Below are positions 1-8,008 of a DNA stretch of 64,000 nt, one piece after another (within the stretch, counting starts at the first letter, position 1; each line of letters starts with the position of its first letter). A program made the position numbers and the translations under genes. Origin of the DNA: Caulobacter sp. SL161 (GTDB lineage Bacteria; Pseudomonadota; Alphaproteobacteria; Caulobacterales; Caulobacteraceae); NCBI RefSeq assembly GCF_026672375.1, contig NZ_JAPPRA010000001.1, forward strand, positions 1,364,001 to 1,428,000. The letters are read 5' to 3'. The notes beneath the pieces were generated by a model that made no database searches, was not told the origin of the DNA, and saw nothing but the letters and a program-made list of their open reading frames with translations.

Positions 1-1261
1 CCTTGAAGTGGTCGAGATCGAGGCACAGCACTGCACAGCCCGAGGTCTTGTCGCGGCCGTGATCCATCCAGGCCTTGCCCAGGTTCTGCAGCAGCGACAG
101 GCGGTTGGGCAGCTGGGTCAGCACGTCGTAGTGCGCCAGATGCGAGATCCGCTCCTGGTCCTCGCGCGCCTGGGTGATGTCGGCGCCCACGCCGCGGAAG
201 CCGACGAACAGGCCGTCCAGATCGTGCACCGGCTTGGCCGACAGCGCCCACCAGTGGGTGGCGGGCCGGCCCGCGTCATCCGCAACCGTGATGGAGACGA
301 CGACGTCGCGGAAGGTCTTCTGCTCGGCGAACAGGGCCGACAGCGCCGCGACGGGGCCGCCGGGCGCTTCGGCCGCGCCGCAGAGGTCCGACATCGGCTG
401 GCCCAGCAAGGCGTCCTTGTCGACGCCGGCGGCGGCGGCCATGCGGTCGGAGACGTAGGTCAGGCGACCCGCAGCGTCGACCTCCCACAGCCAGTCGCTG
501 GCCCCTTCCTCGAAGTCCGACAGCAGCAGGCTGACCACCTGCTTCTGCTTTTCCAGCTCGTCGGCGGCCACCAGGCGCTCGGCGAAGATCCGGGCGTGCG
601 ACAGGCACGAGACGATGACGACCGCGTAGCAGAACACCAGCAGGCCGCCCAAGGCGTACAGGATCGGATCGCCGCTGGTGCCCAGCATGTAGAGCGAGCC
701 CAGGACCATCGGGGTCGAATAGGCCAGGGCGGCGGCCGGCAGGGTCAGCATGGCGAAGCCGCCGCAGCCGATCATGCCGGCGATCACCGAGGCGACCAGC
801 ATCGGCATGGCGCTGGTGTCGCCCAGGCGGAAGGTCATCAGCGGCAGGACGCCCCACAGGCAGCCCAGCAGGCCGGCCTGCAGCGCGATGCGACGCACGC
901 CGCGCGCCGAGACAGCTGCCTTGCCGGTCTTGCGATTCTGCGCCGAAACCCAGCCGCGCAGACCCAGCAGGGCGTAGCTGATCACCAGGGCGGCCCAGAT
1001 CCCGATCCCGACGCGATGCGGATGCGTCAGGCCCGCCAGCGACACCAGGAAGGCGATGGCGATGTTGGCGCTCATCATCACCGGCGTCATGCGCAGGATG
1101 CTCTGCACCTGCTCCATGCGCACACGGCCCGCCAGGGACTCGGGGGCGTCGGCCAGCACCTGGGACGGAAGGACCGCGACAAGGCGGTCAAGCAACGAGC
1201 TGGCGATAACGCGCACGCGCGATCCTATGGTGTTCCGGAGCGGAGATCCCCCGGCGACCAT
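1..1261 (-). CDS. Membrane PAS-GGDEF protein (putative diguanylate cyclase), C-terminus beyond window
   Basis: Read on the minus strand from an ATG at 1261, the frame stays open to the window edge, so the protein is cut off inside its catalytic domain. The N-terminal half has several hydrophobic segments (sensor or anchor). A PAS-like block follows (DWLWEVDAAGRLTYVSDRM), then the linker typical of PAS-GGDEF proteins, and the first GGDEF motif (DVLTQLPNR, then LCLDLDHFK) at about 1-150. The GGD/EEF signature itself is not in the window, so activity and any EAL domain cannot be judged. Likely role: cyclic-di-GMP synthesis in response to a signal sensed at the membrane. A later in-frame ATG at about 1117 is an alternative start. 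Confidence 0.75.
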   Translation of the reverse strand, partial: MVAGGSPLRNTIGSRVRVIASSLLDRLVAVLPSQVLADAPESLAGRVRMEQVQSILRMTPVMMSANIAIAFLVSLAGLTHPHRVGIGIWAALVISYALLGLRGWVSAQNRKTGKAAVSARGVRRIALQAGLLGCLWGVLPLMTFRLGDTSAMPMLVASVIAGMIGCGGFAMLTLPAAALAYSTPMVLGSLYMLGTSGDPILYALGGLLVFCYAVVIVSCLSHARIFAERLVAADELEKQKQVVSLLLSDFEEGASDWLWEVDAAGRLTYVSDRMAAAAGVDKDALLGQPMSDLCGAAEAPGGPVAALSALFAEQKTFRDVVVSITVADDAGRPATHWWALSAKPVHDLDGLFVGFRGVGADITQAREDQERISHLAHYDVLTQLPNRLSLLQNLGKAWMDHGRDKTSGCAVLCLDLDHFK

Positions 1262-1322
1262 CGTTCTCTTGGGTAAACCCAAGGTTAAGCATGTTCCTGG
1301 CGGTCAAGATGACGCGGCCATG

Positions 1323-1353
1323 AAAAAGGCCGCCGTTCTGGTGAACGGCGGCC
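1323..1353 (-). terminator. Intrinsic terminator of typA
   Basis: On the minus strand a perfect 11-bp stem (GGCCGCCGTTC / GAACGGCGGCC, 1328-1338 and 1343-1353) with a 4-nt loop is followed by five T. It lies about 20 bp after the typA stop and separates typA from the GGDEF gene. Confidence 0.85.
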
Positions 1354-1373
1354 CTTCAGATCGGGGGTAAGCC

Positions 1374-3206
1374 CTAGTCTTCCTTCGTGCGCTTCTTGCG
1401 GAACGAGGGGTTCAGGACCTGCTTGCGCAGGCGGATGTTCTTCGGGGTCACCTCGACCAGCTCATCGTCCTCGATATAGGCGATGGCCTGTTCCAGGGTC
1501 ATGCGACGCGGCGGGGTCAGGCGGATCGACTCGTCCTTGCCCGAGGCGCGGACGTTGGTCAGCTGCTTGGCCTTCATCGGGTTGACGTCCAGGTCGTCCG
1601 AGCGGCTGTTCTCGCCGATGATCATGCCCTGGTAGGTCTTCTCGCCGGCGCCGACGAACATCACGCCGCGCTCTTCCAGGTTCCACAGGGCGTAGGCCGC
1701 CGTTTCACCGTCCGAGTTCGAGACGAGCACGCCCTTGCGCTGCTGGTCGATCGGGCCCTTGTGCGGCTCGTAGTGGCTGAACACGCGGTTCAGCACGCCC
1801 GAACCGCGCGTGTCGGTGAGGAACTCGCCCTGATAGCCGATCAGCGAGCGCGACGGCGAGAGCAGGGTGATGCGGGTCTTGCCCGCGCCCGACGGACCCA
1901 TGTCCTTCAGCTCGGCCTTACGGGCCGACAGCTTTTCGATGACGATGCCGGTGAACTCGTCGTCCACGTCGATCATCACGTCTTCCATCGGTTCCAGGCG
2001 CTCGCCGTTCTCGCCGGTCTGATAAACGACGCGCGGACGGCTGATCGACACTTCGAAGCCTTCGCGGCGCATGTTCTCGATCAGCACGCCCAGCTGCAGT
2101 TCGCCGCGGCCGGCGACCTCGTAGGCGTCGCGTTCCGAGGTCTCGGTGACGCGGATGGCCACGTTGCTCTCGGCTTCCTTCAAGAGACGGTCACGGATGA
2201 CGCGCGACTGCACCTTGTCGCCTTCGCGGCCGGCCAGCGGGCTGTCATTGACCGAGACGGTCATCGAGATGGTCGGCGGGTCGATCGGCTGAGCCGGGAG
2301 GGCTTCGTTGACGTCCAGGGCGCAGAGCGTATCGGCCACGGTGGCCTTGCTCAGGCCGGCGATGGCGACGATGTCGCCGGCTTCGGCGCCGTCATCGATC
2401 GGCTGACGCTTCAGGCCGCGGAAGGCCAGCACCTTGGTGATGCGGCCGCGCTCGATTTCCTTGCCGTCGCGGTCCAGGGCCTTGATGGCCATGCCGGGGA
2501 CGGCCTTGCCGCTTTCGATGCGGCCGGTCAGCAGGCGGCCCAGGAACGGGTCGCTTTCGATCAGCACCGACAGGATCTGGAAGGGCTCGTCCTTCTTGGC
2601 GATCTGCTTGGGCTCGGGCACGTGGCGCACGATCAGGTCGAACAGCGGGGCCAGGTTGTCGCTGGGCTGGTTCAGGTCCAGCGTGGCCCAGCCGGCGCGG
2701 CCCGAGGCGTAGATGTGCGGGAAGTCCAGCTGCTCGTCCGTGGCGCCGATGGCGGCGAACAGGTCGAAGGCGGCGTTGTGGACGCGGTCCGGATCGGCGT
2801 GGGCGCGGTCGACCTTGTTGATGCAGAGGATCGGGCGCAGGCCCATCTTCAGCGCCTTGGTCAGCACGAACTTGGTCTGCGGCATGACGCCTTCCTCGGC
2901 GTCGACCAGCAGGACGCAGCCGTCCACCATGCCCAGGATCCGCTCGACCTCACCGCCGAAGTCGGCGTGGCCGGGGGTGTCGATGATGTTGATGCGGGTC
3001 TCGCCCGCTTCACCGTTCCAGAGCACCGAGGTGCACTTGGCCAGAATCGTGATGCCGCGCTCGCGCTCCTGGTCGTTGGAGTCCATCGCCCGTTCGGTCG
3101 TGGCTTCGTTGGCGCGGAACACGCCGGACTGAGCCAGCAGCTGGTCGACGAGGGTGGTCTTGCCATGATCGACGTGCGCGATGATGGCGATATTTCGCAT
3201 GGACAT
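1374..3206 (-). CDS. typA: TypA/BipA ribosome-associated translational GTPase
   Basis: Full-length 610-residue translational GTPase. The G domain is at the N-terminus, with G1 [10 protein letters not shown] at about residue 10, the switch-II motif [14 protein letters not shown] and G4 NKVDRA. Elongation-factor-type domains follow (EF-Tu domain 2, the EF-G III/V folds and the BipA-specific C-terminal domain ending in a basic tail). The family binds the 70S ribosome and supports 50S assembly and growth under stress or cold. Start is ATG at 3206; an in-frame ATG six bases later could also serve. It is monocistronic, with its own terminator at 1323-1353. Confidence 0.95.
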   Translation of the reverse strand: MSMRNIAIIAHVDHGKTTLVDQLLAQSGVFRANEATTERAMDSNDQERERGITILAKCTSVLWNGEAGETRINIIDTPGHADFGGEVERILGMVDGCVLLVDAEEGVMPQTKFVLTKALKMGLRPILCINKVDRAHADPDRVHNAAFDLFAAIGATDEQLDFPHIYASGRAGWATLDLNQPSDNLAPLFDLIVRHVPEPKQIAKKDEPFQILSVLIESDPFLGRLLTGRIESGKAVPGMAIKALDRDGKEIERGRITKVLAFRGLKRQPIDDGAEAGDIVAIAGLSKATVADTLCALDVNEALPAQPIDPPTISMTVSVNDSPLAGREGDKVQSRVIRDRLLKEAESNVAIRVTETSERDAYEVAGRGELQLGVLIENMRREGFEVSISRPRVVYQTGENGERLEPMEDVMIDVDDEFTGIVIEKLSARKAELKDMGPSGAGKTRITLLSPSRSLIGYQGEFLTDTRGSGVLNRVFSHYEPHKGPIDQQRKGVLVSNSDGETAAYALWNLEERGVMFVGAGEKTYQGMIIGENSRSDDLDVNPMKAKQLTNVRASGKDESIRLTPPRRMTLEQAIAYIEDDELVEVTPKNIRLRKQVLNPSFRKKRTKED

Positions 3207-3420
3207 GGGGGCGGACGGACTTTCGGGAGGAATAGGAGATGACGCTGCGGGCGTCAGGCGCGCGGCTTTTACGCGAATGCGTTCAATTTATCCACCCCCG
3301 ACCGTCAGGAACACTTGTCGCACGACACCGGTGTCAACGCGAAAGTCTTGTCTGGCTTGGGTTTGCGCCTCGATCTCATACGAGACGGTTTCAAACGCAA
3401 CAAATTGTGCAGTGCAATAT
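3207..3420. other. Upstream region of typA
   Basis: About 210 bp with no convincing gene. It must hold the typA promoter, reading leftwards. A short plus-strand frame beginning at 3239 has a good ribosome-binding sequence (GGAGGAATAGGAG directly before ATG) but a composition unlike a protein, and I do not call it. Confidence 0.4.
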
Positions 3421-3429
3421 GCCTATAAT

Positions 3430-3482
3430 TTGGGCGCTTTGGGAGAGCGTTGTTCTCCTTCCCCTTTAGGTAAAGGGGTTTT
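3430..3482 (+). ncRNA. Candidate short RNA A
   Basis: A TATAAT-like box at 3424-3429 is followed by a hairpin (GGAGA at 3442-3446 with TCTCC at 3454-3458). An 8-bp terminator-like stem follows (CCCCTTTA/TAAAGGGG, 3461-3478) and runs straight into TTTT. No reading frame fits between promoter and terminator. This would be a transcript of about 50 nt on the plus strand. The promoter match is weak: the nearest -35-like TTGTGC is only 13 bp away. Seen: the stems and T run. Inferred: that it is transcribed. Confidence 0.3.
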
Positions 3483-3544
3483 GCGAGGGTGGGCTTCAAA
3501 AAAATGACGTCGAACGCTTGTTTTCCGCTTGCCTAATTTTGCGC

Positions 3545-3647
3545 CGCACTCTAAAAACAATCCTGTGAGGCGGCGCTGCCGCTTCTGCCCTTCCTGGGCG
3601 TTTCCTCCCTAATGAACTGGCCCGGCGGTCTCGCCGGGCTTTTTTTT
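3545..3647 (+). ncRNA. Candidate small RNA B with C/U-rich loops and strong terminator
   Basis: Downstream of a promoter-like TTG...GCCTAATT (about 3518-3540) comes a run of stems: GCGGC-GCT-GCCGC, then GCCC-TTCCT-GGGC, then an unpaired stretch containing TTTCCTCCC, then a terminator (CCCGGCG 3621-3627, CGCCGGG 3632-3638, eight T at 3640-3647). Pyrimidine-rich loops that can pair with Shine-Dalgarno sequences, followed by a GC-rich Rho-independent hairpin, are typical of alphaproteobacterial trans-acting sRNAs such as the ar14/cuckoo types. No plus-strand gene upstream needs this terminator, which is the main argument for an RNA gene. Exact ends are guesses. Confidence 0.45.
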
Positions 3648-3773
3648 GGATTCGACCCTGGGGGCCGGTTCCCATAGCGGGGCGGCGCGCTCCCCGCCGG
3701 CCTGAAGTCTGTTTGACACCGGCGGCGCCATCGGCGCTACTCGCGGTGACGAAGCCCACCGGGGGGGAGAGCT

Positions 3774-4175
3774 TTGGGTCGAAAACGCGGAATCACCGCC
3801 GTCGTTCTGGGGGGCCTGGCGCTGTACGGCGCGCCCGTCGGCGCCCAGGCGCCGAAGGCGGGCCTGCCGCCGCTGAAAATCCTCAAGGCCCCCAGTCCCG
3901 AGCTGCTGGCGCGTCTGTTCCCGGCCACCGCGCGCCGGGCGGGCGTCGAGGGCGCGGCGACGGTGCAATGCACGATCCGCCGGGACGGAACCCTGGGCGA
4001 CTGCGTGGTCACCGGGGAAAACCCGCAAGGCCTTGGCTTTGGCGGCGCGGCCCTGATCGCCATGACCTACTATCAAGTCGATGTCAGCGGGACCAACGCC
4101 GTTCAGGTCTCGCGGCGTCTGTCGGGAATCACCATTCGATTCGCCCTGCCGCCCGTCGAGACGCGGTCGCCCTAG
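3774..4175 (+). CDS. Secreted TonB C-terminal-domain protein
   Basis: 133 residues from a TTG start preceded by a strong purine-rich RBS (GGGGGGGAGA). An N-terminal signal sequence ends near GAPVGAQA. The rest is a compact TonB-C-like fold: LARLFPATARRAGVEGAAT, then TVQCTIRRDGTLGDC and the turn ENPQGLGFGGAAL. There is no Pro-rich spacer and no retained transmembrane anchor, so this is not a full TonB energiser. In Caulobacter such proteins are numerous periplasmic members of unknown role. The Cys pair near residues 65 and 76 could form a disulphide. The gene stands alone, after the candidate sRNA and before a palindromic repeat. Confidence 0.7.
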   Translation: MGRKRGITAVVLGGLALYGAPVGAQAPKAGLPPLKILKAPSPELLARLFPATARRAGVEGAATVQCTIRRDGTLGDCVVTGENPQGLGFGGAALIAMTYYQVDVSGTNAVQVSRRLSGITIRFALPPVETRSP

Positions 4176-4308
4176 AGCTTGAGGCCGAAAGTGGGAACCG
4201 GTTTCGGCTATTCTCACGCTCTAAGTATTTGATTTAGAGCCTGTTTATAGACTTAGAGCGCGTTCGAGCGGTTTAACCGCTCACACTTAAACCTAACGCG
4301 CTCTAGCC
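4173..4308. repeat. Dispersed palindromic repeat, copy 1
   Basis: Two stem-loops between the TonB-C gene and the amidohydrolase. The first is AGAGC...GCCGAAAGTGGGAACC pairing with GGTTTCGGC...CACGCTCT. The second is AGAGCGCGTT...AACGCGCTCT. The first, with its tail TAAGTATTTGATTTAGAGC, recurs almost base for base in opposite orientation at about 15030-15097. This is a non-coding intergenic repeat family. Confidence 0.75.
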
Positions 4309-4319
4309 TTCCTCTTGCT

Positions 4320-5246
4320 TCAGCGCAGGGCGCTCAGCTCCATCCCGGCCAGCGCTCGCGTCAGGGTCTCGGCGTCGGCGGTCAGCCGCGCCAGGCCGTC
4401 GGTCGGCTCGCGCGTCGTCTCGTCCATATAGAGCGCTCGGTTGATCTCGATCTGCAGGGCGTGGGTGCGCTTGGCGGGGCGGCCATAGTGTTCGGTGGTG
4501 TAGCCGCCGGCATAGGGCGCGTTGCGGGCGACATTGTAGCCCAGAGCCTCCAGTTCGCGCTCGACCAGGGCCGTCAGCTTGGGCGAGCAGGCTGCGCCGA
4601 AGCGGTCGCCCAGCACGATGTCGCAGACGCCGCCGCCCTTGGTCCGCTGCCCGCGCGCGGCGGCGGCAGGCATCGAGTGCCAGTCGATCAGGATCGCCGC
4701 CCCGTGCGCCGCGCGCGCCGCCGCCAGCTGTCGGTCCAGGGCGTCATGATAGGGGCGGTGGGCCAGTTCGACCCGGGTCCTGGCCTCGTCGAACGACAGC
4801 TTGCGGCCATAGATCGGCCGACCCTCGCCGGCGACGCGGGGAATCGTACCCAGCCCCGCCGCCACCCGCGCCGTGCGGCCCTGGGCGTACTCGGGCAGGT
4901 CGCCGTCGAACATCGCCGGGTCCAGCTCCCAGGGCTCGCGGTTCAGATCCACATAGGCGCGGGCGAAGCGGGCGCGCACCACGGCGGCCCCCAGGGCGGG
5001 CGCGCCGCCGATGATGCGGTCGACAAACGCGTCCTCGGACGCGCGCAGGGTCTCGACCGGCAGGCGGACCGCGGCGACCATGTCCTCGGGATAGAGGTCG
5101 CCCGAGTGGGGCGAGGCGAACACCAAGGCGGTCGGCGGCGGCGCCCCGGCCGGGACCGCGCGCAGCACCTCGAACGCTGGCCCGCCAAAGGTCTCCAGCG
5201 GCGGGGACGAAAGCTCTTCGCTCGAAAGGGGCCGCCACGCGCTCAT
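4320..5246 (-). CDS. N-formylglutamate amidohydrolase family protein
   Basis: 308 residues matching the FGase family. The metal-site region FASPHSGDLYP (His-Ser-Gly) lies near the N-terminus. Next come YVDLNREPWELDP, then LIDWHSMPA with the second metal-binding His, and the C-terminal THALQIEINRALYMDE. The family removes formate from N-formyl-L-glutamate in the histidine pathway, but members outside hut operons often have unknown substrates. No hut genes are visible here. The gene runs divergently from cpdR, an arrangement I recall from C. crescentus. The upstream segment (5247-5397) must hold both promoters. Confidence 0.85.
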   Translation of the reverse strand: MSAWRPLSSEELSSPPLETFGGPAFEVLRAVPAGAPPPTALVFASPHSGDLYPEDMVAAVRLPVETLRASEDAFVDRIIGGAPALGAAVVRARFARAYVDLNREPWELDPAMFDGDLPEYAQGRTARVAAGLGTIPRVAGEGRPIYGRKLSFDEARTRVELAHRPYHDALDRQLAAARAAHGAAILIDWHSMPAAAARGQRTKGGGVCDIVLGDRFGAACSPKLTALVERELEALGYNVARNAPYAGGYTTEHYGRPAKRTHALQIEINRALYMDETTREPTDGLARLTADAETLTRALAGMELSALR

Positions 5247-5397
5247 GCCGCATCATCGAAGCGTCGCGGCGCGCGGTCAAATCTCAATCGCCGCTGTCGA
5301 AACATCCCCAGCCGCGACGTTTAGGTTCATCCCCGATTTACGGACGGGGCGATAAGGTGGATCCTCTATCGACGATCTTACTCGGACACGTGACCCC

Positions 5398-5754
5398 ATG
5401 GCCCGCATCCTCCTCGCCGAAGACGATGATTCCCTGCGCGGCTTCCTGGCCCGCGCGCTGGAACGCGCCGGCTTCGAAGTCCAGGCCTGCGCCGACGGCG
5501 AAGAGGCCGTCCAGCACCTGGATCATCCCTGGGACCTCTTGCTGACCGACATCGTTATGCCCGGCATGGACGGCATCGAGGTGGCCCGCCAGGCCGCCGC
5601 CCGCGACCCATCCCTGCGCATCATGTTCATCACCGGCTTCGCCGCCGTGGCCCTCTCGGCCCAGGACCGCGCGCCCGCCGGCGCCAAGGTGCTGTCCAAG
5701 CCCGTGCACCTGCGCGACCTCGTCGCCGAGGTCGAAAAGATGATGGCGGCCTGA
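5398..5754 (+). CDS. cpdR: CpdR single-domain response regulator, ClpXP adaptor
   Basis: 118-residue stand-alone receiver with no output domain. The acidic pocket is EDDD (8-11), the phospho-acceptor is Asp51 in LLLTDIVMPG, the conserved Thr is in FITGF, and the Lys is in LSKPVH. The known C. crescentus CpdR has this length and Asp51. Unphosphorylated, it primes ClpXP for substrates such as PdeA and recruits CtrA-degradation factors; phosphorylation through CckA-ChpT turns it off. The protein ends in Ala-Ala, as expected for an adaptor that ClpXP itself degrades. A tRNA-Val gene follows. Confidence 0.95.
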   Translation: MARILLAEDDDSLRGFLARALERAGFEVQACADGEEAVQHLDHPWDLLLTDIVMPGMDGIEVARQAAARDPSLRIMFITGFAAVALSAQDRAPAGAKVLSKPVHLRDLVAEVEKMMAA

Positions 5755-5863
5755 TCCCACAAAAAGTTTCGACAGGCGGCTTGCGCACTCCGCGAGCCGC
5801 CGCTATACCCCCACACCTTCCCGGCCGGGACGTCTTCACGGAGACGCTTCGGATCGCTTCGGC

Positions 5864-5938
<75 letters not shown>

Positions 5939-6049
5939 TCCTCTTCCTGAAAATTCAGACTTCCACGGCGATCGCGCACGCGATGGCCGCGTTTGCGCGC
6001 CCGATTCCCCGAGGCGCGGGGTGCGCGCCTCGGGGTTCGTGGGGCTCGC

Positions 6050-7669
6050 CTACTTCAGCAGTCCGCCCGGCGGGGTGTAGTGGACCTGCGCCGCCGGGCC
6101 CAGCGGCCAGTCGAAGGCCACCCAGGCCAGGGTCATCAGCACGCCGGCGACCATGAAGGCCAGGGCGTAGGGCAGCATCAGGGCCAGCAGCGAGCCGACG
6201 CCCATGCTGGGATCCCAGCGCCGCGTCATGGCCAGCACCAGCGGGAAATAGCTCATCAGCGGCGTCATCAGGTTGGTGAAGCTGTCGCCCATGCGGTAGG
6301 CGGCGGTGGTCATCTCGGGCGAGATGCCCAGCAGCATGAACATCGGCACCACGACCGGCGCCAGGGCGCTCCACTTGGCCGAGGCCGAGCCGATGAAGAG
6401 GTCCAGCACCGAGGAGAAGCCCAGCACGCTGACCAGCAGCAGGGGCGCGGGCAGGTTCATCGCCTTCAGAGTCTCGGCGCCGTGGATGGCGGCGATGGGG
6501 CCCAGGCGCGACCAGTTGAACATCGCCACGAAGTGGGCGGCGAAGAAGGCGAAGACGATATAGGGGGCCACCGAGCGCACGCCGTCGGCCATCATGGCCA
6601 CGACGTCGCCCTCGGTTTTCACCGTGCCGACGCCGACGCCATAGGCGACGCCGCCGGCCAGGAACAGCATCATGAAGCCGGCGATCAGCGCGCCGTAGAA
6701 CGGGGTCAGCTGGGCGGGGCCGGTCTTGGTCTCGTCGATCAGCGGAGTGAAGCCAGGGATCAGGCTCAGGGCCGCGAACAGGGCGACCACGGCCAGGGCG
6801 GCGAGACCGGCGAACTTCAGGCCGCGCTTTTCGTCAGGCGTGACGGCCGACTTGGCCAGCTCGGCCTTCAGGGCGTCGTCGGCCTGGCCGCCCCAGGGGC
6901 CAAGGCGCGGCTCGACCACCTTGTCGGTCAGGAACCAGGCGATGGGGGTGAAGACCACCACGATGGCCAGGATGAACCACCAGTTGCCCAAGGGGTTCAT
7001 GGTCCAGGTCGGGTCGATGATCCGCGCCGCCTCCTGGGTGAATCCGAACAACACGACGTCGAACTGGCCCGGCGTCAGATTGCCGGCGAAACCGCCCGAG
7101 ACGGCGGCGAAGCCGGCGGCGATCCCCGCCAGCGGATGCCGACCCACCGCGGCATAGAGCAGGCCGGCCAGCGGGATGAACACCACATAGGCCGCGTCGG
7201 ACGCATGGTGCGAGACCATGCCGATGATCACCACCAGGGGGGTGAGAATGCTTTTGGGCGCCTCGCGAAGGCTGGCGCGGATCAGGGCGCTGAACAGGCC
7301 CGAGCGTTCGGCGACGGCCGCGCCCAGGATCACCACCAGCACCAGGCCGAGCGGCGCGAAGCTGGTCAGGGTCTTGGGCATTTCGGTGAACAGGCGGGCG
7401 AGGTTCGCCTCGGAGAACAGGCTGCTGGCCGCATAGGTCAGGACGCCGTTCTCAAGCTCGCCGAACTGCGGGGCCTCGTCGCCGGCATAGGTGATCGAGG
7501 CCGACCAGCCCAGGGCCTGACCGATGGCCGACAGGACCATCAGGCCCAGGATCAGCCAGACGAAGATCATCACGGGCTCGGGAAGGAGATTACCTAGTCG
7601 CTCGACGGCGCCGAGGAAGCCCTTCTGACGGGGGGGCGGAGACGAGACGGGGGGCGCAGCGTCGCTCAT
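6050..7669 (-). CDS. abgT: AbgT-family transporter (p-aminobenzoyl-glutamate type)
   Basis: Inner-membrane protein of about 539 residues with many hydrophobic helices. Family blocks are visible: EPVMIFVWLILGLMVLS near the N-terminus, GNLTPGQFDVVLFGFTQEAA, and FNWSRLG in the C-terminal half. AbgT proteins import p-aminobenzoyl-glutamate or export antifolates such as sulfonamides; which applies here cannot be told. I use the ATG at 7669 (MSDAAPP), which has AGGA 10 bp upstream, rather than a longer frame beginning at 7711. The gene is monocistronic between tRNA-Val and sapA. Confidence 0.88.
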   Translation of the reverse strand: MSDAAPPVSSPPPRQKGFLGAVERLGNLLPEPVMIFVWLILGLMVLSAIGQALGWSASITYAGDEAPQFGELENGVLTYAASSLFSEANLARLFTEMPKTLTSFAPLGLVLVVILGAAVAERSGLFSALIRASLREAPKSILTPLVVIIGMVSHHASDAAYVVFIPLAGLLYAAVGRHPLAGIAAGFAAVSGGFAGNLTPGQFDVVLFGFTQEAARIIDPTWTMNPLGNWWFILAIVVVFTPIAWFLTDKVVEPRLGPWGGQADDALKAELAKSAVTPDEKRGLKFAGLAALAVVALFAALSLIPGFTPLIDETKTGPAQLTPFYGALIAGFMMLFLAGGVAYGVGVGTVKTEGDVVAMMADGVRSVAPYIVFAFFAAHFVAMFNWSRLGPIAAIHGAETLKAMNLPAPLLLVSVLGFSSVLDLFIGSASAKWSALAPVVVPMFMLLGISPEMTTAAYRMGDSFTNLMTPLMSYFPLVLAMTRRWDPSMGVGSLLALMLPYALAFMVAGVLMTLAWVAFDWPLGPAAQVHYTPPGGLLK

Positions 7670-8008
7670 TCGGCGTCCTGAACAGTTTTTTGGAGCCCCC
7701 TCCGCAGACATGGCTAGCGGGCGCTGCAGCCAAGGTAAAGCTGCACGTTGGTCCAGAGCGCCTTGTTTGGTCGTCTGCGCGCCGGGTGGGCTGCCGGGCG
7801 CTGAACGTAGCGTTGTATTTGCGTCACGCTAAACCGCATTCTGGGTATTTTGGGCTTGCTAGTCGCGGCCGCCTGCGGCTAGCTCTGCGTCCCCTTCACC
7901 ACCCCACCGGTGAAGCAACTCGGGCGGCGACCTTTTCGGGGGAGGGCCGCCCGCCCTTGCTCCCTTCAAATCGCTGTCTGGACCTTTGTCGCCGCGCCCT
8001 TCGCACGG
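7670..8008. other. Gap between abgT and sapA
   Basis: About 340 bp that must hold the abgT promoter and the 3' end of the sapA transcript, both on the minus strand. No supported gene, and no strong intrinsic terminator is visible. Confidence 0.4.

Noticed and set aside
8..1276. 422-residue plus-strand frame rich in Arg, Gln, His and Gly
   Set aside because: Antisense shadow of the GGDEF gene; composition typical of reverse-frame GC-rich DNA, and the minus strand encodes recognisable motifs.
3239..3469. Plus-strand 76-residue frame with a good RBS after the typA start
   Set aside because: No protein-like composition, no recognisable domain, and it runs into the candidate RNA A terminator region; the RBS-like sequence alone is not enough.
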